Source of the DNA: Halichondria panicea
Lineage: Eukaryota; Porifera; Demospongiae; Suberitida; Halichondriidae
Direction of reading: 5' to 3'
NCBI RefSeq assembly: GCF_963675165.1
Contig: NC_087393.1
Coordinates: 480,002 to 544,001, forward strand
DNA length: 64,000 nt
In this document: positions 61,001 through 64,000 of the stretch, piece by piece
Layout of the letters: each line of letters opens with the position of its first letter
How positions within the stretch are numbered: the stretch's first letter is position 1
Program-made: the position numbers and the translations under genes
The notes under the pieces: generated by a model
What the model saw: the letters and a program-made list of their open reading frames with translations, nothing else
Told to the model about the DNA's origin: nothing
Databases searched by the model: none

Positions 61001-61681
61001 GCACTTAATTAAAAAAAAAATATTCAATTTCTTTTAGGGAGCTTTATCGTGGGCTGTAATGAGATTTTTTAGGGATACCATAGCTAATTAAAGCTGTATG
61101 TATGAAGGTTTTATTCCACAACCACCCCCCCCCCCCCTCACAGCTTGGTGCAGACGTGCAGGCTGTCAATCACCAGGGCCTCACTGCTCTCGATATAGTC
61201 AACATGTACACTGACCCACGATCAGCTGGTCTCATGAAACAAGTGCTCCAGGACGCTCTGGCACAACTGGCTAGAGTAAGGATCTCTCAGCAGGCACAAC
61301 CCTCACACCCTCACCAAGGGCACACGGCTCACCAGCCTTCCCAGGGCCACGCCGCTCACCAAGGGCACACGGCTCACCAACCTCCCCAAGGTCACGCCCC
61401 TCACCAAGGGCACACGGCTCACCAACCTCCCCAAGGTCACGCCCCTCACCAAGGGCACACGGCTCACAGTGGTTACCCAGCACATGCCCAACAGAGACCA
61501 CCGTCACAAGAGACCCACTATCAGCAGCCGAATCCACGTCCACAACAGCCTCAGGCCACCCACCAACCTCCCACTGGCCCCTCCCCCACACCAGCCGGAC
61601 CTGTTGGTTTCTCATACATCATGCCGGGGATGATCAAAGTGAGTTAGCTAGTATGATGATTTTATAGTTCACGCATGTCAT

Positions 61682-61743
<62 letters not shown>

Positions 61744-64000
61744 CCGAGGACGAAGAGTGAACCTGTTGTTGAACCTCACGCCAACCCCTCTCCTCAACTA
61801 AGCCACGCCCATCAACAGGTATGTCCGTTGTATCAATTTTGTCTAATAATAACATTTTTATCTCATAGCAGCACGGACAAACTGGCCACCACTCTCAGTC
61901 TCAAGCTCATGCTGCCTACTCCCAGGAGCGGTCCCAGTCCATACAGCCCCAGCCCCAACCCCATTCCAACTCTTCGTACGGCCAGCCTCGTTCCCATGCA
62001 GGACACTCTGGAATGACACAGAGGTAAGTGTACATGTACTTACAGTATCTTTGTATTTTGACAACTTAGAAGGTTTTGCATACTATAATTTTAAGCATGT
62101 AATGTAGGAGGTGATTTTGTTGTGTTATTGCTGTGTTACATAATTTCTCCCCCCTAGGTCCCAGTCCATTCAGGTTCAGCCATCATACGAGCAGCAGAGG
62201 GCAGCCCAACAACTGCAGCAGCAACAGCAGCAGCAGTACAATCAGGGGCAGTACAGTCAGCAACAGCAACCACAGTACGCCCAACCCCAGCCCCAGTCTC
62301 AACACCAACAGCAGCAGTATAACCAGCAGCAACAGCAACAGTATAACCAGCAGCAGCAGCAGGCTCAGGGCACACCTGGTGTAGCACACCGTGAGTCAGT
62401 GTGTGTGTGTTTAATCTGTGCTAGAGATCAGTGTGCTTGTACATGTACAGTTGTAGTCCGTGTACAGCCCTTGTAAAGTTAATAGCCACACTTGTACTTA
62501 TACTTACACTTTGTTACACACTAATGACTGTACTCTACAGATGATGTGGGTGGGGCTACTCCGCCCATGGACCTGGCCTCTCAGATCCAAGCCAAGCTGG
62601 CTGCACGGAAACCCATGACCACCTCACCCACTCAGAAGGACTTCCCAACAGGTGGTGACGAACCATTCAGACGCAGCAACACGATGTCCTCACAAACCTC
62701 TATGGGCGAGATCAGGTAATGAGCATGTATATAATTATATAGTATCTTTGAGCGACCATAACTTTTATTCTGTTGGTCCAAAAACGTTAACTTTATGATG
62801 TTTTGAAAGCTTAGAGAGAATCCTTTCAGATTATGCCTTAAATCAAAAGTCTATTTTGGGCCTGTTTTTGACAGAATACATGGTATTTTTCCGAAAAATG
62901 GAAATTATGGCCTGTTACAAATTTGAGATTTGATCATACCATCTGAACGGGCTCCTTCTAAGCTTTGAGAAAATCAGAAAATTGTGGAATTTGGACTATC
63001 AGAACTTTAGTTACAGAGCTAACTCTAATCACTTCTTGCTTCCTCCCCAGACAAGCAGTTCTCAGAAGGAGGGGGAGTATGACAGACCGCTCATCAAGTT
63101 CCCCTGATCGAGAGGGGTACGATCGCAGCAACCCCCCCACTCTGCCTCGTCGTGGCCCTGCTGGCCCCCCTGCATTCACACCAGTACCCCCCATTCAGAC
63201 TGCCACTCTAGATCGTCCCAGACGCAAACCTACACCTAAGCCCCTCCCTCCTCCAGAACCAGAGGCAGAAAATGAACTATTGAAGAAGCTTATGAGGAGA
63301 CAAAATCGAATACAGAAGGCAGAGGAGGAAGGAGTGGAGTCTCTGGAACCTAAGATCGATGAGCCGATAGATAGCGAGCCCCCCAAACCAGCTGCAGTTG
63401 TTGGACCACCCCCCATTCCAGAGAGAAAGACACCAGCATTGAGTTCTGAAGTGAAAGAGCTTAGTCCGCCCCCACCACCTCCACAAACGCCCCCTCCATC
63501 CTCACACGCATCACCACCCTCACGAGCTCCACCACCCTCACAGCCGCCCGCTGAAGAGTCCAAGATCATTGATATTCCAAAAGTGAAGTCTAAGCCTCGA
63601 GCTAAACCACCACCCACAAAGCCAAAGAAAGAAGAGCCGGAAGTGCCACCATGGCAATTAGAGTTACAAAAAAAGAAAGAAAAGCGAGCTTCAGAATCGA
63701 TTGAGTTAGCCAAGTCCATGATGGTTGAGACAGATGAACAGAAGGAAGTACCACTGGCAAAGGAGGTCTCCCCTTCACACTTCCCCATCCCCCCGTCTCC
63801 TGTGAAGATGTTGACACCTCCTCCAGAGCCAGCTCCCCCACCACCCTCACAGCAACCACCCTCTCTGCAACCTGTGCTGCCCCCTCCGGCTGAAAATCAA
63901 TGTGAGTCCTTGTTAGACTATGAAGGCCTGTATATACATGTAGAGCATCTACAATCACAATGTCGGATACATTCTGTAGAAGCTCTATTGAATGGCATAT
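56773..64000 (+). CDS. Caskin-like ankyrin-repeat scaffold protein, 3' end outside window
   Basis: Twelve exons join in frame (899 codons seen): 56773-56860, 57840-57894, 59120-59217, 59377-59522, 59682-59777, 60674-60904, 61144-61638, 61744-61818, 61869-62023, 62158-62390, 62541-62715 and 63051-63901; the last donor is at 63902. The N-terminus MGKTTELMQLLKTGNSDAA and about six ankyrin repeats (GFTPLHLAAGSGRTSAVQAL, GDTPLHLACSGGHTSTVEAL, GHTPLDLASEHGHAN, HTALILAAKSGHNEVI, NSFHEAALYGKVETVKYLL, GLTALDIVNMY) follow Caskin-1/2 in order and wording. Where Caskins have an SH3 domain this protein has a His/Gln/Pro repeat region, then long Gln-rich and Pro-rich stretches with PPIPERKTPAL and PPWQLELQKKKEKR. 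SAM domains, if any, lie to the right. Caskins are synaptic or junctional scaffolds that bind CASK or LAR. Confidence 0.78.
58028..58065. repeat. GT microsatellite
   Basis: Pure GT tract in a Caskin-like intron, followed by three looser repeats of GCTGTGATAGGCTGGTGGTG up to about 58180. Confidence 0.9.
58274..58392. repeat. 24-bp tandem repeat x5
   Basis: Five units containing CTACAGCTGTGTATAGTCCT in a Caskin-like intron. Each carries CTACAG after CTCTCC, again resembling a splice acceptor. Confidence 0.85.
59876..59973. repeat. ~35-bp tandem repeat x3
   Basis: Three units containing GGTATTGAGTGTGGAAGGC in the Caskin-like intron between exons 59777 and 60674. Confidence 0.85.
61311..61468 (+). 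repeat. Coding 45-bp repeat (15-residue HQGHTAHQPPQGHAP unit)
   Basis: About three and a half in-frame units inside exon 61144-61638 of the Caskin-like gene. The near-identical nucleotide sequence of units two and three points to recent expansion; length change would stay in frame. Confidence 0.9.
61684..61742. repeat. CA microsatellite
   Basis: Pure CA tract that runs into the acceptor CAG of exon 61744-61818. Confidence 0.92.
62745..63015. repeat. Foldback repeat subfamily B
   Basis: GACCATAACTTTTATTCTG to GACTATCAGAACTTTAG in the Caskin-like intron between exons 62715 and 63051; same orientation as the copy at 50118-50398. Confidence 0.7.

Overview
The window is nuclear DNA of an animal. 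It is packed with intron-rich genes (short introns, GT-AG sites, exons often under 200 bp) whose products are recognisable metazoan proteins: VPS35L, ANKZF1, Unkempt, Delphilin-type formin, USP1, a Caskin-like ankyrin protein, a KLHL protein and a heterotrimeric G-alpha. Gene density, short intergenic gaps, many CA/GT tracts and the divergent character of several proteins suggest a sponge or another early-branching invertebrate. That placement is inference; no RNA gene or marker was seen to fix it.

Layout, left to right. VPS35L runs leftward off the left edge (1-5639). It is head-to-head with a tandem array of four paralogous genes (5908-18611) encoding an unfamiliar protein: a degenerate SH2-like domain without the phosphotyrosine-binding Arg, a PPEY motif, a Cys/Arg-rich stretch and a hydrophobic Cys-rich C-terminus. 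Copies 1 and 2 each carry two interchangeable last exons separated by a 49-bp minisatellite that looks like a multiplied 3' splice site. Copies 3 and 4 keep one intact last exon and a decayed remnant of the other; in copy 4 a pure 561-bp (GT)n tract replaces part of it. Next is a 22-exon gene on the minus strand for a roughly 936-residue multi-pass membrane protein that I do not recognise (20306-28054). It has a second copy of its last exon downstream (18870-19105) and an intronless apolipoprotein-L-like gene nested in an intron on the opposite strand. Then come a KLHL gene (minus), a G-alpha gene (plus), ANKZF1 (minus), a secreted PHB-depolymerase-like esterase (plus), Unkempt (plus), a Delphilin-like PDZ/formin gene (minus), USP1 (minus) and a Caskin-like gene running off the right edge (plus).

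Several neighbours are divergent pairs with short shared upstream regions: VPS35L/SH2-like copy 1, KLHL/G-alpha, ANKZF1/esterase and USP1/Caskin-like. I see no operon-like functional grouping. The genes are individual housekeeping, signalling or cytoskeletal genes; the SH2-like array is the locally amplified and fast-changing part. A dispersed foldback repeat of about 300-340 bp (subfamilies A and B) sits in introns and gaps across the window. Exon joins were checked by hand for reading-frame continuity; no transcript data were available.
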